Assembly: GCA_002440625.1 (NCBI GenBank)
Contig: DJUV01000168.1
Span: 1 to 13,232 of the forward strand
Direction: 5' to 3'
DNA: 13,232 nucleotides
DNA from: Rhodobacteraceae bacterium UBA6273
GTDB lineage: Bacteria; Pseudomonadota; Alphaproteobacteria; Rhodobacterales; Rhodobacteraceae
Below, one piece after another: positions 1 to 5,873 of the stretch. Under the pieces are notes generated by a model that was given only the letters and a program-made list of their open reading frames with translations, was not told the origin of the DNA and did no database searches. The translations under genes and the position numbers were made by a program. Positions within the stretch are counted from its first letter, which is position 1; every line of letters begins with the position of its first letter.

Positions 1-165
1 CGCCTGAGATCGTTATCCCTTCGGCGCCCCGGATCAAGTCCAAGGTCTCTCCAGAGTTCCGTCGTCAGCACGGTCCTTGCGCCTGAGAGTTTACCGGGGC
101 GGTTGCTCCTTCGGCACCGGCCTCGGGCCAAAGCCCAGCCGGATTCTCCCGTATCTGACATCCTG
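1..165 (-). promoter_or_regulatory. Tandem glycine riboswitch (gcvT type), 3' end cut by window edge
   Basis: Read on the minus strand, two glycine aptamers follow each other. Aptamer I starts at GGGAGAAT (150 down to 143), has the core TGCCGAAGGAGCAA (about 117-104) and closes with ACTCTCAGGCGCAAGGACCG (about 91-72). Aptamer II starts near CTCTGGAGAGACC (about 55-43), has the core CGCCGAAGGGATAACGATCTCAGG, and runs off the left edge before its closing strand. These are the conserved blocks of the gcvT-family glycine riboswitch, in which two aptamers joined by a short linker bind glycine and control one expression platform. The stretch GGATGTCAGATAC before aptamer I fits the leader strand that forms a kink-turn with the linker. 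The controlled gene lies outside the window; by family precedent it is gcvT or another glycine cleavage gene, which is inference. Confidence 0.93.
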
Positions 166-166
166 A

Positions 167-196
167 GCGATAGCCTGAAACCTTCGGGCGGCGCAA
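167..196 (-). promoter_or_regulatory. Candidate promoter for the glycine riboswitch transcript
   Basis: On the minus strand TTGCGC (196-191) and TATCGC (172-167) are separated by 18 bases. Transcription would begin just before the aptamer I leader strand, which is where a riboswitch transcript should start. The -10 match is weak (three of six), so the call rests mainly on position. Confidence 0.3.
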
Positions 197-200
197 GGGG

Positions 201-220
201 GCATACGACGGCATACGACG
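201..220. repeat. 10-bp perfect tandem repeat
   Basis: GCATACGACG occurs twice head to tail in the spacer between the minus-strand riboswitch and the plus-strand gene starting at 281. Simple slippage explains it. It lies just upstream of the proposed riboswitch promoter, so a regulator site cannot be excluded, but nothing else supports one. Confidence 0.6.
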
Positions 221-280
221 CATCGGCGGCGGTTTGCGACGGGTCTTGCACCCGTCCCCCGCGCGGGACAGAACTGGCGC

Positions 281-850
281 ATGGCCCCCGCCCTGCACCC
301 CGCGTTCTTCGGCTATGGTTCGCTCGTCAACCGGGCGACGCATGACCACGGGCTTGGCGAACCGGCGCGGCTGTCCGGCTGGCGGCGGGTCTGGCACCAC
401 ACAAGGCTGCGCGATACGCCGTTCCTGTCGGTGGAGCCGGCAGAGGCCGAAATCGACGGGCTGATTGCCGCCGTCCTCGGCGACGACTGGCAGAAGCTCG
501 ACCTTCGGGAGACGGGCTATTGCCGCCATCCGGTAACGGCGGAACGCCTCTCGGCCGCGCCCCAGTGGGCCGGCCGGATCGAGATCTATGCCGTCGAGGA
601 ACGCCATATCCTGCCGCCGACCGGTCAGCCGATCCTCCTCAGCTATCTCGATACCGTCGTGCAGGGTTTCTTGCGCGAATTCGGGGCGGCAGGCGTCGAA
701 GGCTTCTTCGTCACCACCACCGGCTGGTCAGCCCTTCTCGACGACCGGGACGCGCCGCGCTATCCAAGGTCGCAGAAAACCACCGCCGCCGAGCGCCGCA
801 TGGTCGATGACCAGACGCATGCGCTTGGTCTTTCGCGAACCAAAGCCTGA
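281..850 (+). CDS. Gamma-glutamylcyclotransferase-like (AIG2/GGCT fold) protein
   Basis: The 189-residue protein opens with FFGYGSLVN (residues 9-17), the nucleotide-loop-like YGSL signature of the gamma-glutamylcyclotransferase/AIG2 superfamily. A second conserved block, LDLRETGY (73-80), carries Glu77, which lines up with the catalytic acid of the family. Members release 5-oxoproline from gamma-glutamyl amines or amino acids; the actual substrate here is unknown. There is no signal peptide, so it should be cytoplasmic. The ATG at 281 lacks a clear Shine-Dalgarno sequence, but starting later would remove the YGSL motif. It ends 15 bases before pepT on the same strand, so the two are probably one transcript, which would fit a role in peptide or gamma-glutamyl turnover. 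The family is clear, the specific function is not. Confidence 0.82.
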   Translation: MAPALHPAFFGYGSLVNRATHDHGLGEPARLSGWRRVWHHTRLRDTPFLSVEPAEAEIDGLIAAVLGDDWQKLDLRETGYCRHPVTAERLSAAPQWAGRIEIYAVEERHILPPTGQPILLSYLDTVVQGFLREFGAAGVEGFFVTTTGWSALLDDRDAPRYPRSQKTTAAERRMVDDQTHALGLSRTKA

Positions 851-865
851 ACCCCGGAGCCCTTT

Positions 866-2107
866 ATGAGAACCGATTTCGACCAGGAACTTGAGGATCG
901 CCTTCTGCGCTACACCGCCATCGACAGTCAGAGCGATGAGGAATCCCCAACGCAACCCAGCACGGCGATCCAGCTCGACATGCAGCGCCTGCTGGTCGAG
1001 GAACTGACCGCGATTGGTGCGGCGGATGTGCGGCTGACCGACTATGGCGCGGTGCTGGCGACGATCCCGGCAACGACAGATGCCAAGGCGCCGGTCATCG
1101 GCTTTCTCGCCCATGTCGATACCGCGCCGCAGTTCAACGCCACCGGCGTGAAGCCCCGAGTCCTCAAGAACTACAACGGCGGCGCCATCACCTACCCGGA
1201 TGCGCCCGGGCTGACGCTGACGCCGGAAGGCTCGCCCTATCTCGCCACCAAGGCCGGGCATGACATCATCACCGCAAGCGGCACCACGCTCCTCGGCGCC
1301 GATGACAAGGCCGGGGTTTCGGTCATCATGACCGCCGCCCGGCATCTCCTCGCCAATCCGCATATCCCGCACGGGGCCATCCGTATCGCCTTCACCCCCG
1401 ACGAAGAAGTCGGGCGCGGCGTCGACAAGCGCCTGCCTGCCGATCTTGGTGCCAGCTTCGCCTATACGTTCGACGGCGGTGAAGTCGGTGAGATCGAATA
1501 CGAAAGCTTTTCCGCCGATGGCGCGACCGTCACCATCACCGGCGTCTCGATCCATCCCGGCATGGCGAAGGGCAAGCTCGTCAACGCGCTCCACCTCGCG
1601 GCGAAGATCGTCCAGACCCTGCCGCAGGCAACGATGACGCCGGAGACGACCAAGGGAACTGAGGGCTTCCTGCATGTCACCGACCTGAAAGGCAGCGCCG
1701 CTGAAGCCGTGATAAAGCTCATCCTCCGCGACTTCGAACTGGAGGGACTGGCGGCCAAGGGCGAGCTTCTGCAACAGGTCTGTGCAGCCGTTCAGGCGGG
1801 CGAACCCCGCGCCGAGATCACCTGCGAGATCAAGCCGCAGTACCGCAACATGCGCTACTGGCTGGAGAAGGACATGACCCCGGTGGACCTCGCCCGCGCC
1901 GCCTGCCGCGACATCGGGATCGAGCCGGTCTCCGTCCCGATCCGGGGCGGCACCGATGGCTCAAGGCTGACAGAGATGGGGGTGCCCTGCCCCAATATCT
2001 TCACCGGCATGCAGAACATCCACGGGCCGCTGGAGTGGATCAGCGTGCAGGACATGGGCGCTGCGGTGAAGATGGCGCTTGGCATCGCGGAACGGGCGGC
2101 GCGGTAG
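866..2107 (+). CDS. pepT: Peptidase T (tripeptide aminopeptidase, M20 family)
   Basis: The 413-residue protein matches peptidase T in length and motifs. PepT is a cytoplasmic dinuclear zinc enzyme that removes the N-terminal residue of tripeptides. Visible metal and catalytic residues are His83 in FLAHVDTAP, the bridging Asp146 in LLGADDKAG, the base Glu180 and ligand Glu181 in PDEEVGRG, Asp203 in YTFDGGEVGE, and the late His in MQNIHGPLEW. The segment RGGTDGSRLTEMG is also typical of the family. GGAG at 856-859 is spaced 6 bases from the ATG. The upstream gene ends 15 bases earlier, suggesting co-transcription. The TAG stop lies inside a perfect 28-base palindrome. No key residue is missing. 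Confidence 0.96.
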   Translation: MRTDFDQELEDRLLRYTAIDSQSDEESPTQPSTAIQLDMQRLLVEELTAIGAADVRLTDYGAVLATIPATTDAKAPVIGFLAHVDTAPQFNATGVKPRVLKNYNGGAITYPDAPGLTLTPEGSPYLATKAGHDIITASGTTLLGADDKAGVSVIMTAARHLLANPHIPHGAIRIAFTPDEEVGRGVDKRLPADLGASFAYTFDGGEVGEIEYESFSADGATVTITGVSIHPGMAKGKLVNALHLAAKIVQTLPQATMTPETTKGTEGFLHVTDLKGSAAEAVIKLILRDFELEGLAAKGELLQQVCAAVQAGEPRAEITCEIKPQYRNMRYWLEKDMTPVDLARAACRDIGIEPVSVPIRGGTDGSRLTEMGVPCPNIFTGMQNIHGPLEWISVQDMGAAVKMALGIAERAAR

Positions 2108-2131
2108 GATGGGCAATATTGCCCATCCTAC
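2104..2131. repeat. Perfect 28-bp palindrome overlapping the pepT stop codon
   Basis: The half-site GTAGGATGGGCAAT is followed directly by its exact reverse complement, with no loop bases. The pepT stop TAG (2105-2107) lies in the left arm. There is no T-tract on either side (CGAGGCGG follows on plus), so it is not a standard intrinsic terminator, though the RNA could still form a stem at the 3' end of pepT mRNA. From memory, GTAGG(G/A)TGGGCAAT..GCCCA(C/T)CCTAC palindromes recur between genes in several proteobacteria, so this may be one copy of a dispersed family. Confidence 0.85.
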
Positions 2132-2144
2132 GAGGCGGTCAACG

Positions 2145-2534
2145 TCAGTCAGTAAACAGGCTATTGGTCGGATTACGATATCGTTCGCGCGCCTTGTCGA
2201 CGCCTTCCAGATGAGGAATCCGTTTTGGCGACAAAACCGTCACAGAACCGCGCTGCGCATTCTGGATGCAAAAGGCGAAGTGATTGCAGTTGTCGTCCGG
2301 CAACTTCACGATGCTCACCATACCTGACAAATTATAGTCGAAGGGGCGCTGGCTGATCGCGCCTTTCACGCGGTCGAGTAACAATTCGATGTTGTCCCGC
2401 AGCATCGCATCCGGATCTCCGAGAAGTCTGTCTATGCCTTCTTCGATGATGAAATCTTCGAGAGGCATCCGGCGATAGGCCGCAAGATGCCTTGCGTCGA
2501 CTTCGTATGCATGAGTGAAAATCCAATACCTCAT
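2145..2534 (-). CDS. Unrecognised 129-residue protein in an AT-richer patch
   Basis: I do not recognise this protein. The best start is the ATG at 2534 (MRYWIFTHAYEVD), preceded on the minus strand by AAGGA about 10 bases upstream; an in-frame ATG at 2564 lies in the palindromic upstream region and has no such site. The product is 129 residues, with no signal peptide, membrane segment or known catalytic motif visible. It has an acidic, probably helical stretch (about residues 22-60), then strand-like segments (MVSIVKLPD, HFAFCIQ, GSVTVLSP) and a basic C-terminus. Codons are less GC-rich at third positions than in pepT and gltX. This and the inverted repeats upstream suggest acquired DNA. The size and mixed alpha/beta character would suit a small accessory protein, but no function can be assigned. 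Confidence 0.62.
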   Translation of the reverse strand: MRYWIFTHAYEVDARHLAAYRRMPLEDFIIEEGIDRLLGDPDAMLRDNIELLLDRVKGAISQRPFDYNLSGMVSIVKLPDDNCNHFAFCIQNAQRGSVTVLSPKRIPHLEGVDKARERYRNPTNSLFTD

Positions 2535-2563
2535 GGATTGTTGTCCTTGCTCACAGCCTGGCA

Positions 2564-2580
2564 ACCATCAAATTGATGGT
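2564..2580. repeat. 17-bp palindrome upstream of the 2145-2534 gene
   Basis: ACCATCAA and TTGATGGT are perfect inverted arms around a single central A. The site is centred about 38 bases upstream of the proposed minus-strand ATG at 2534, where a promoter or operator is expected. This symmetry is typical of a dimeric regulator site. No regulator gene lies nearby. Confidence 0.5.
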
Positions 2581-2581
2581 G

Positions 2582-2596
2582 CAACTAGGCTAGTTG
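2582..2596. repeat. 15-bp inverted repeat (7-bp arms)
   Basis: CAACTAG and CTAGTTG flank one central G. It starts two bases after the palindrome at 2564-2580, making two adjacent and different dyads in the upstream region of the minus-strand orphan gene. Nothing is known of its function. Confidence 0.45.
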
Positions 2597-2631
2597 ATTT
2601 GATGAGCTGGAGCTAAATCTAGCGGTATCCA

Positions 2632-2665
2632 GAACTCAGCCCTACCATAGGGCAATTCTGAGTTC
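2632..2665. repeat. 34-bp two-step inverted repeat
   Basis: An outer pair GAACTCA (2632-2638) / TGAGTTC (2659-2665) encloses an inner pair GCCCTA (2639-2644) / TAGGGC (2648-2653) with loop CCA. Thirteen base pairs form, with a five-base bulge AATTC on the right side only. No T-tract follows on either strand. It lies in the non-coding stretch 2565-2808, beyond the gltX stop and upstream of the orphan gene. It could end gltX or the orphan unit, or be a mobile-repeat remnant. Confidence 0.5.
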
Positions 2666-2808
2666 AACCCGTGTGTTATCGAGACTTCGAACCCAAAGAC
2701 AGGCAAGCGTCACAAGTTCATTGAAAGGCGAGTGGTTTCGCGCACCGATTCATGAAGTTGGCAGGGACACGAGCTCTCATGGTGCACCCTCGTCAATTGC
2801 CGTCCACG
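2666..2808. other. Non-coding spacer with no recognisable content
   Basis: This stretch lies between the inverted repeat at 2632-2665 and the gltX stop. I see no convincing gene, promoter or RNA structure in it. Composition is intermediate between the AT-richer patch and gltX. Confidence 0.5.
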
Positions 2809-4131
2809 TCATCCCCGCGCGCGGACCTTCTGCAAAAGCGGCATCAACTCCGCCATCTCCGGCCCCGAAGCCTCGCCGGTGACGGCAAGCCGCAGCGGCA
2901 TGAAAAGGCCCTTGCCCTTGCGCCCGGTCTTTTCCTTCACCGCCGCCGTCCAGTCCGCCCAGGTCGTGTCGGAATAAGGCGGCGGCGGCAGAAGCGTCAT
3001 CGCCTCCCGAACGAACTCCGCATCCTCGGGCGCAATCACCGGCTCGGCCCCGTCGCGGGCCAGCACCCACCAATGCGACAGGTCGTCGAGCTTGGTGATG
3101 TTCTGCGAGGCGACGCGCCAGAAGCGTTCGGCCATGTCGGCGGGAACGCCCAGCGCGGCGATCCGGTCCTTCACGGCAGCGAAGGGCAGCGCGTGGTTGC
3201 GGGCGCGGGTCAAGGGCCAGAGGTCGTCCGCATCGAATTTCGTCGGCGCGGCGCCGAACTGCGACAGTTCGAACCCGTCGGCGATCTCGTCGAGCGACAT
3301 CTTCAACTCTACCGGCTGCGAGGAGCCGAGCCGGGCCATCAGGCTCAGGAGCGCCTCTTTCGCCACGCCCTCGGCCCGAAGATCGCGGAGCGACAGCGTG
3401 CCAAGCCGCTTCGACAGCCCCTCGCCCTGCGCGCCGGTCAGAAGCGAATGGTGGGCGAAAGACGGCGGCGTGCCGCCCATCGCCTTCATGATCTGGATCT
3501 GCGTCGCGGTATTGGTCACATGATCCGCGCCGCGCACGATATGAGTGATGCCCATGTCCACGTCATCGACCGAGGAGGCGAAGGTATAAAGCACCTGCCC
3601 GTCATGGCGGATCAGCACCGGGTCCGAGACCGAGGCCGTGTCGATGGACACATGACCGAGGATGCCGTCATTCCATTCCGTCCGCTTCTGGTCGAGCTTG
3701 AAGCGCCAGTAGCCCTCGCGCTCTGCCCGGAGCCTTGCCATTTCCTCGGCCGAAAGCGCGAGCCCTGCGCGGTCATAGACCGGCGGCTTGCCCATATTGA
3801 GAAGCTTCTTGCGCTTCAGGTCCAGCTCGGTCGGCGTTTCGAACACCTCGTAAAGGTCGCCCGTCCCCCGCAGCTCATCCGCCACCGTGCGGTAGCGGTC
3901 GAGCCGGTCCGACTGCCGTTCGAACCTGTCCCAGGTCAGGCCCAGCCATTCGAGGTCGGCCTTGATGCCGTCCGCATACTCCTGCTTTGACCGTTCCTGA
4001 TCGGTATCGTCCATGCGCAGGATGAAGGTGCCGCCGGTCTTGCGGGCGATCAGGTAGTTCATCAGCGCGGTGCGCAGGTTGCCCACATGGATGTATCCGG
4101 TGGGCGACGGGGCGAAACGGGTCACGGTCAT
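2809..4131 (-). CDS. gltX: Glutamate--tRNA ligase (GluRS), zinc-less form
   Basis: The 440-residue cytoplasmic class I aminoacyl-tRNA synthetase attaches glutamate to tRNA. The N-terminal Rossmann domain has APSPTGYIHVGN with the HIGH-type HVGN at 15-18. The KMSKS-type loop is GLSKRLG (LSKR, 239-242). Between them RMDDTDQERS (39-48) and DMGITHIVRGADHV (192-205) are typical. The C-terminal half is the helical anticodon-binding region. The zinc cysteines of E. coli-type GluRS are absent: the equivalent stretch reads YEVFETPTELDLKRKK. The protein is shorter than the usual 465-480 residues. Alphaproteobacteria often carry two gltX copies, and this form could be the second, so charging of tRNA-Glu versus tRNA-Gln cannot be decided here. 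A strong AAGGAG (4144-4139) is spaced 7 bases from the ATG. It diverges from the metallopeptidase gene. Confidence 0.95.
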   Translation of the reverse strand: MTVTRFAPSPTGYIHVGNLRTALMNYLIARKTGGTFILRMDDTDQERSKQEYADGIKADLEWLGLTWDRFERQSDRLDRYRTVADELRGTGDLYEVFETPTELDLKRKKLLNMGKPPVYDRAGLALSAEEMARLRAEREGYWRFKLDQKRTEWNDGILGHVSIDTASVSDPVLIRHDGQVLYTFASSVDDVDMGITHIVRGADHVTNTATQIQIMKAMGGTPPSFAHHSLLTGAQGEGLSKRLGTLSLRDLRAEGVAKEALLSLMARLGSSQPVELKMSLDEIADGFELSQFGAAPTKFDADDLWPLTRARNHALPFAAVKDRIAALGVPADMAERFWRVASQNITKLDDLSHWWVLARDGAEPVIAPEDAEFVREAMTLLPPPPYSDTTWADWTAAVKEKTGRKGKGLFMPLRLAVTGEASGPEMAELMPLLQKVRARG

Positions 4132-4157
4132 GGCGGGTCTCCTTAACGCCCCCCTCT

Positions 4158-4187
4158 TTCACAGGTGGGTGTTTTTGTCCATATGAT
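4158..4187 (+). promoter_or_regulatory. Sigma-70-type promoter for the zincin gene
   Basis: TTCACA (4158-4163, five of six) and TATGAT (4182-4187, five of six) are 18 bases apart. A start near 4194 would leave an untranslated leader of about 18 bases holding AAGGA (4199-4203) before the ATG at 4212. It lies in the 80-base divergent region shared with gltX, whose own promoter I could not place. Confidence 0.55.
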
Positions 4188-4211
4188 GGGCCGGAACCAA
4201 GGATAGAACGC

Positions 4212-4619
4212 ATGAACGACTGGCTGGGGCGCGCCGCGCCCGATCTTGAGACCATTGAGCAGATGGCGCTCGCCACCATCGGGGAACTTCCGCCCCAGTT
4301 CGCCGAGCCGGCACGGTCGATCATCCTGCGCGTCGAGGATTTCGCCCCCGATGACGTGCTGGACGAGATGAGCATCGAAAGCCCCTTCGACCTGACCGGG
4401 CTATATGACGGCATCCCGATGACCGAAAAGTCCGTGATGGATGTCGTGGACCGGCCCGACGTGATCTGGCTTTTCCGCCGGCCGATCCTTGACGAATGGG
4501 CCGAACGCGGCGACGTGAGCCTTGGCCAGCTGGTGGCGCATGTAATGGTGCATGAGCTGGCCCACCATTTCGGCTGGTCCGACGAGGAAATCGCCGAGAT
4601 CGACCGCTGGTGGGAGTGA
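4212..4619 (+). CDS. Zincin-like metallopeptidase family protein
   Basis: The 135-residue protein carries an HExxH zinc site near its C-terminus: VHELAHHFG, with His114, Glu115 and His118. The surrounding HELAHHFGWSDEEI block is the hallmark of a small family of predicted bacterial metallopeptidases (Pfam possible zincin, PF06262). A late acidic residue such as Asp124 or Glu125 may supply the third ligand. No signal peptide or membrane segment is seen, so it is probably cytoplasmic. The substrate is unknown for the family. AAGGA is spaced 8 bases from the ATG and a good promoter lies just upstream, so it is probably monocistronic. It converges with the DUF1801 gene; only 25 bases separate the two stops. 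Confidence 0.88.
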   Translation: MNDWLGRAAPDLETIEQMALATIGELPPQFAEPARSIILRVEDFAPDDVLDEMSIESPFDLTGLYDGIPMTEKSVMDVVDRPDVIWLFRRPILDEWAERGDVSLGQLVAHVMVHELAHHFGWSDEEIAEIDRWWE

Positions 4620-4644
4620 GGGGCTATGAAGTGAGGGGCTAAGA
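4615..4644. repeat. 15-bp tandem duplication at the zincin gene stop
   Basis: AGTGAGGGGCTATGA (4615-4629) is followed directly by AGTGAGGGGCTAAGA (4630-4644), 14 of 15 identical. The first copy includes the TGA stop of the metallopeptidase gene (4617-4619). A small replication-slippage duplication is the likely cause. The second copy reaches the base next to the stop of the opposing gene. Confidence 0.7.
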
Positions 4645-5070
4645 TCAGTCGGGAAGCACCGCCCAGCGCCGCGCCAGATCCTCAAGCCCGGCGCGGATCA
4701 GGCGGATCAGCACAGCCTCATCCACATCGGAAAGGTGCTTGAGATAAAGGCAGGCCGAGCCGAGTTTGTGCGGGCCGAGGTCGGCGAGGATCGCCGAGAA
4801 ATCGGCATAGCCGGGCATGATATAGACTGTCATCGCGCCCTTGCGCGGCGAAAAGCCTGTGGCAAGCGATGTGCCCTCGCGCCCGCTTTCGTAGCGGTAG
4901 TCGTATCTTCCATAGCCGACCATGCCCGGCCCCCACATCCGGGGCAGAAAGCCGGTCGCCTCGCGGAAGATCGCGTCAAGCCTGACCCCCTCCGCCCGAC
5001 GCGCGGGCGGCTCGACCGCGGCCAGAAACTCCGCCACGGGCAGAGGTGTGGGCATGGTCAGGTTGGCCAT
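4645..5070 (-). CDS. DUF1801 domain protein
   Basis: The 141-residue protein has the block order of the DUF1801 (YdhG-like) family: GMVGYGRYDYRYESGREG (49-66), TGFSPRKGAMTVYIMPGY (71-88), then GPHKLGSACLYLKHLSDVD (99-117). The fold is a small alpha/beta sandwich, cytoplasmic and without known catalytic residues; the biochemical function of this branch is not established. The ATG at 5070 is 40 bases after the wrbA stop on the same strand, so the two may share a transcript. The ribosome site is poor (a G-rich stretch about 12 bases upstream), and an in-frame ATG at 5055 is a possible alternative start, giving 136 residues. Confidence 0.85.
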   Translation of the reverse strand: MANLTMPTPLPVAEFLAAVEPPARRAEGVRLDAIFREATGFLPRMWGPGMVGYGRYDYRYESGREGTSLATGFSPRKGAMTVYIMPGYADFSAILADLGPHKLGSACLYLKHLSDVDEAVLIRLIRAGLEDLARRWAVLPD

Positions 5071-5110
5071 GCCCGAGTTTGCACCCCCGCGGCACTACCG
5101 TCCAGAGGGG

Positions 5111-5704
5111 TCAGGCCATGATCTTTTTCGTGAACTCCACCAGCCGCTTGGCCTGATGGGCGACGGCGGCCTTGCCCTTGTCGTCGAAGGACCCGGCATT
5201 GGCGGAATAGCCATAGGGATTGCCGCCAGCCTCGAAGATCGACTGGTCGGTATAGCCCGGCGGCACCAGCACCGCGCCCCAGTGCATCGCGGTAGTGTAA
5301 AGCGACAGGATCGTCGCCTCCTGCCCGCCGTGGGCGTTCTGGGCGCTTGTGGTCGCGGTGAAGGTCTTGTTGGCGAGGCCGCCCTTCATCCAGAGGGGGC
5401 CCAGCGTGTCGATGAAGGCGCGCATCTGGCTGGCCACCACGCCGTAGCGCGTCGGGCCGGAGAAGAAGTAGCCATCGGCCCATTCCATGTCATCGGGCGT
5501 GACAACCGGGATGTCGGCGGTCTTGTCGGCCTGTGCCTTCCAGGCGTCCTGGCCGTTGACCACGGCTTCGGGCGCGGTCTCGCGCACCTTCAGAAGCCGC
5601 ACCTCGGCGCCGGCCTCTTCGGCTGCTTTCGCAGCAGTCCGGGCGACGGCGTAGTTGGTTCCATAGGTGGAATAGTAGACGACGGCGATCTTCGGCTTGG
5701 CCAT
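5111..5704 (-). CDS. wrbA: NAD(P)H:quinone oxidoreductase, WrbA type (flavodoxin fold)
   Basis: The 197-residue protein matches the type IV NAD(P)H:quinone oxidoreductases. WrbA is a tetrameric FMN enzyme that reduces quinones by two electrons, limiting redox cycling. The FMN phosphate loop is [12 protein letters not shown] (10-21). The isoalloxazine-side loops are [13 protein letters not shown] (82-94) and [14 protein letters not shown] (119-132), followed by PPGY and [10 protein letters not shown] (162-171). All are intact and length is normal. On the minus strand GGGAG (5715-5711) sits 6 bases before the ATG. The DUF1801 gene follows after 40 bases, while nadE lies 169 bases upstream in the same orientation. 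A candidate promoter in that gap suggests wrbA has its own start. Confidence 0.94.
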   Translation of the reverse strand: MAKPKIAVVYYSTYGTNYAVARTAAKAAEEAGAEVRLLKVRETAPEAVVNGQDAWKAQADKTADIPVVTPDDMEWADGYFFSGPTRYGVVASQMRAFIDTLGPLWMKGGLANKTFTATTSAQNAHGGQEATILSLYTTAMHWGAVLVPPGYTDQSIFEAGGNPYGYSANAGSFDDKGKAAVAHQAKRLVEFTKKIMA

Positions 5705-5829
5705 GGCAATCTCCCTGAGGCATGTCCGCGGAGACTAACGCGGAACCTGCCTTCCGGGTCCGTGCGAGTTCGAACGGAGCCTGTTCGGCCGCGCACAGAG
5801 CACGGCAAATCGGTCGAAGACACGATATA

Positions 5830-5858
5830 CGATTAAATATCAGTGCATTACGACGCAA
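5830..5858 (-). promoter_or_regulatory. Candidate promoter for wrbA
   Basis: In the 169-base gap between nadE and wrbA the nadE-proximal part is AT-richer. Minus-strand TTGCGT (5858-5853) and TAATCG (5835-5830) are 17 bases apart. The match is moderate. Transcription from here would give a leader of about 120 bases before wrbA, in which I see no clear structure. Confidence 0.35.
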
Positions 5859-5873
5859 TGCGAATGCGATACC

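Noticed and set aside
728..1774. 348-codon open frame on minus
   Set aside because: Antisense to pepT, which is certain from its metal ligands.
2104..2131. Rho-independent terminator of pepT
   Set aside because: No T-tract on either strand and no loop bases; described as a palindrome instead.
2752..3990. 412-codon open frame on plus
   Set aside because: Antisense to gltX, with no recognisable domain and shadow-like Arg/His-rich composition.
4922..5836. 304-codon open frame on plus
   Set aside because: Antisense to wrbA and the DUF1801 gene; no motif.
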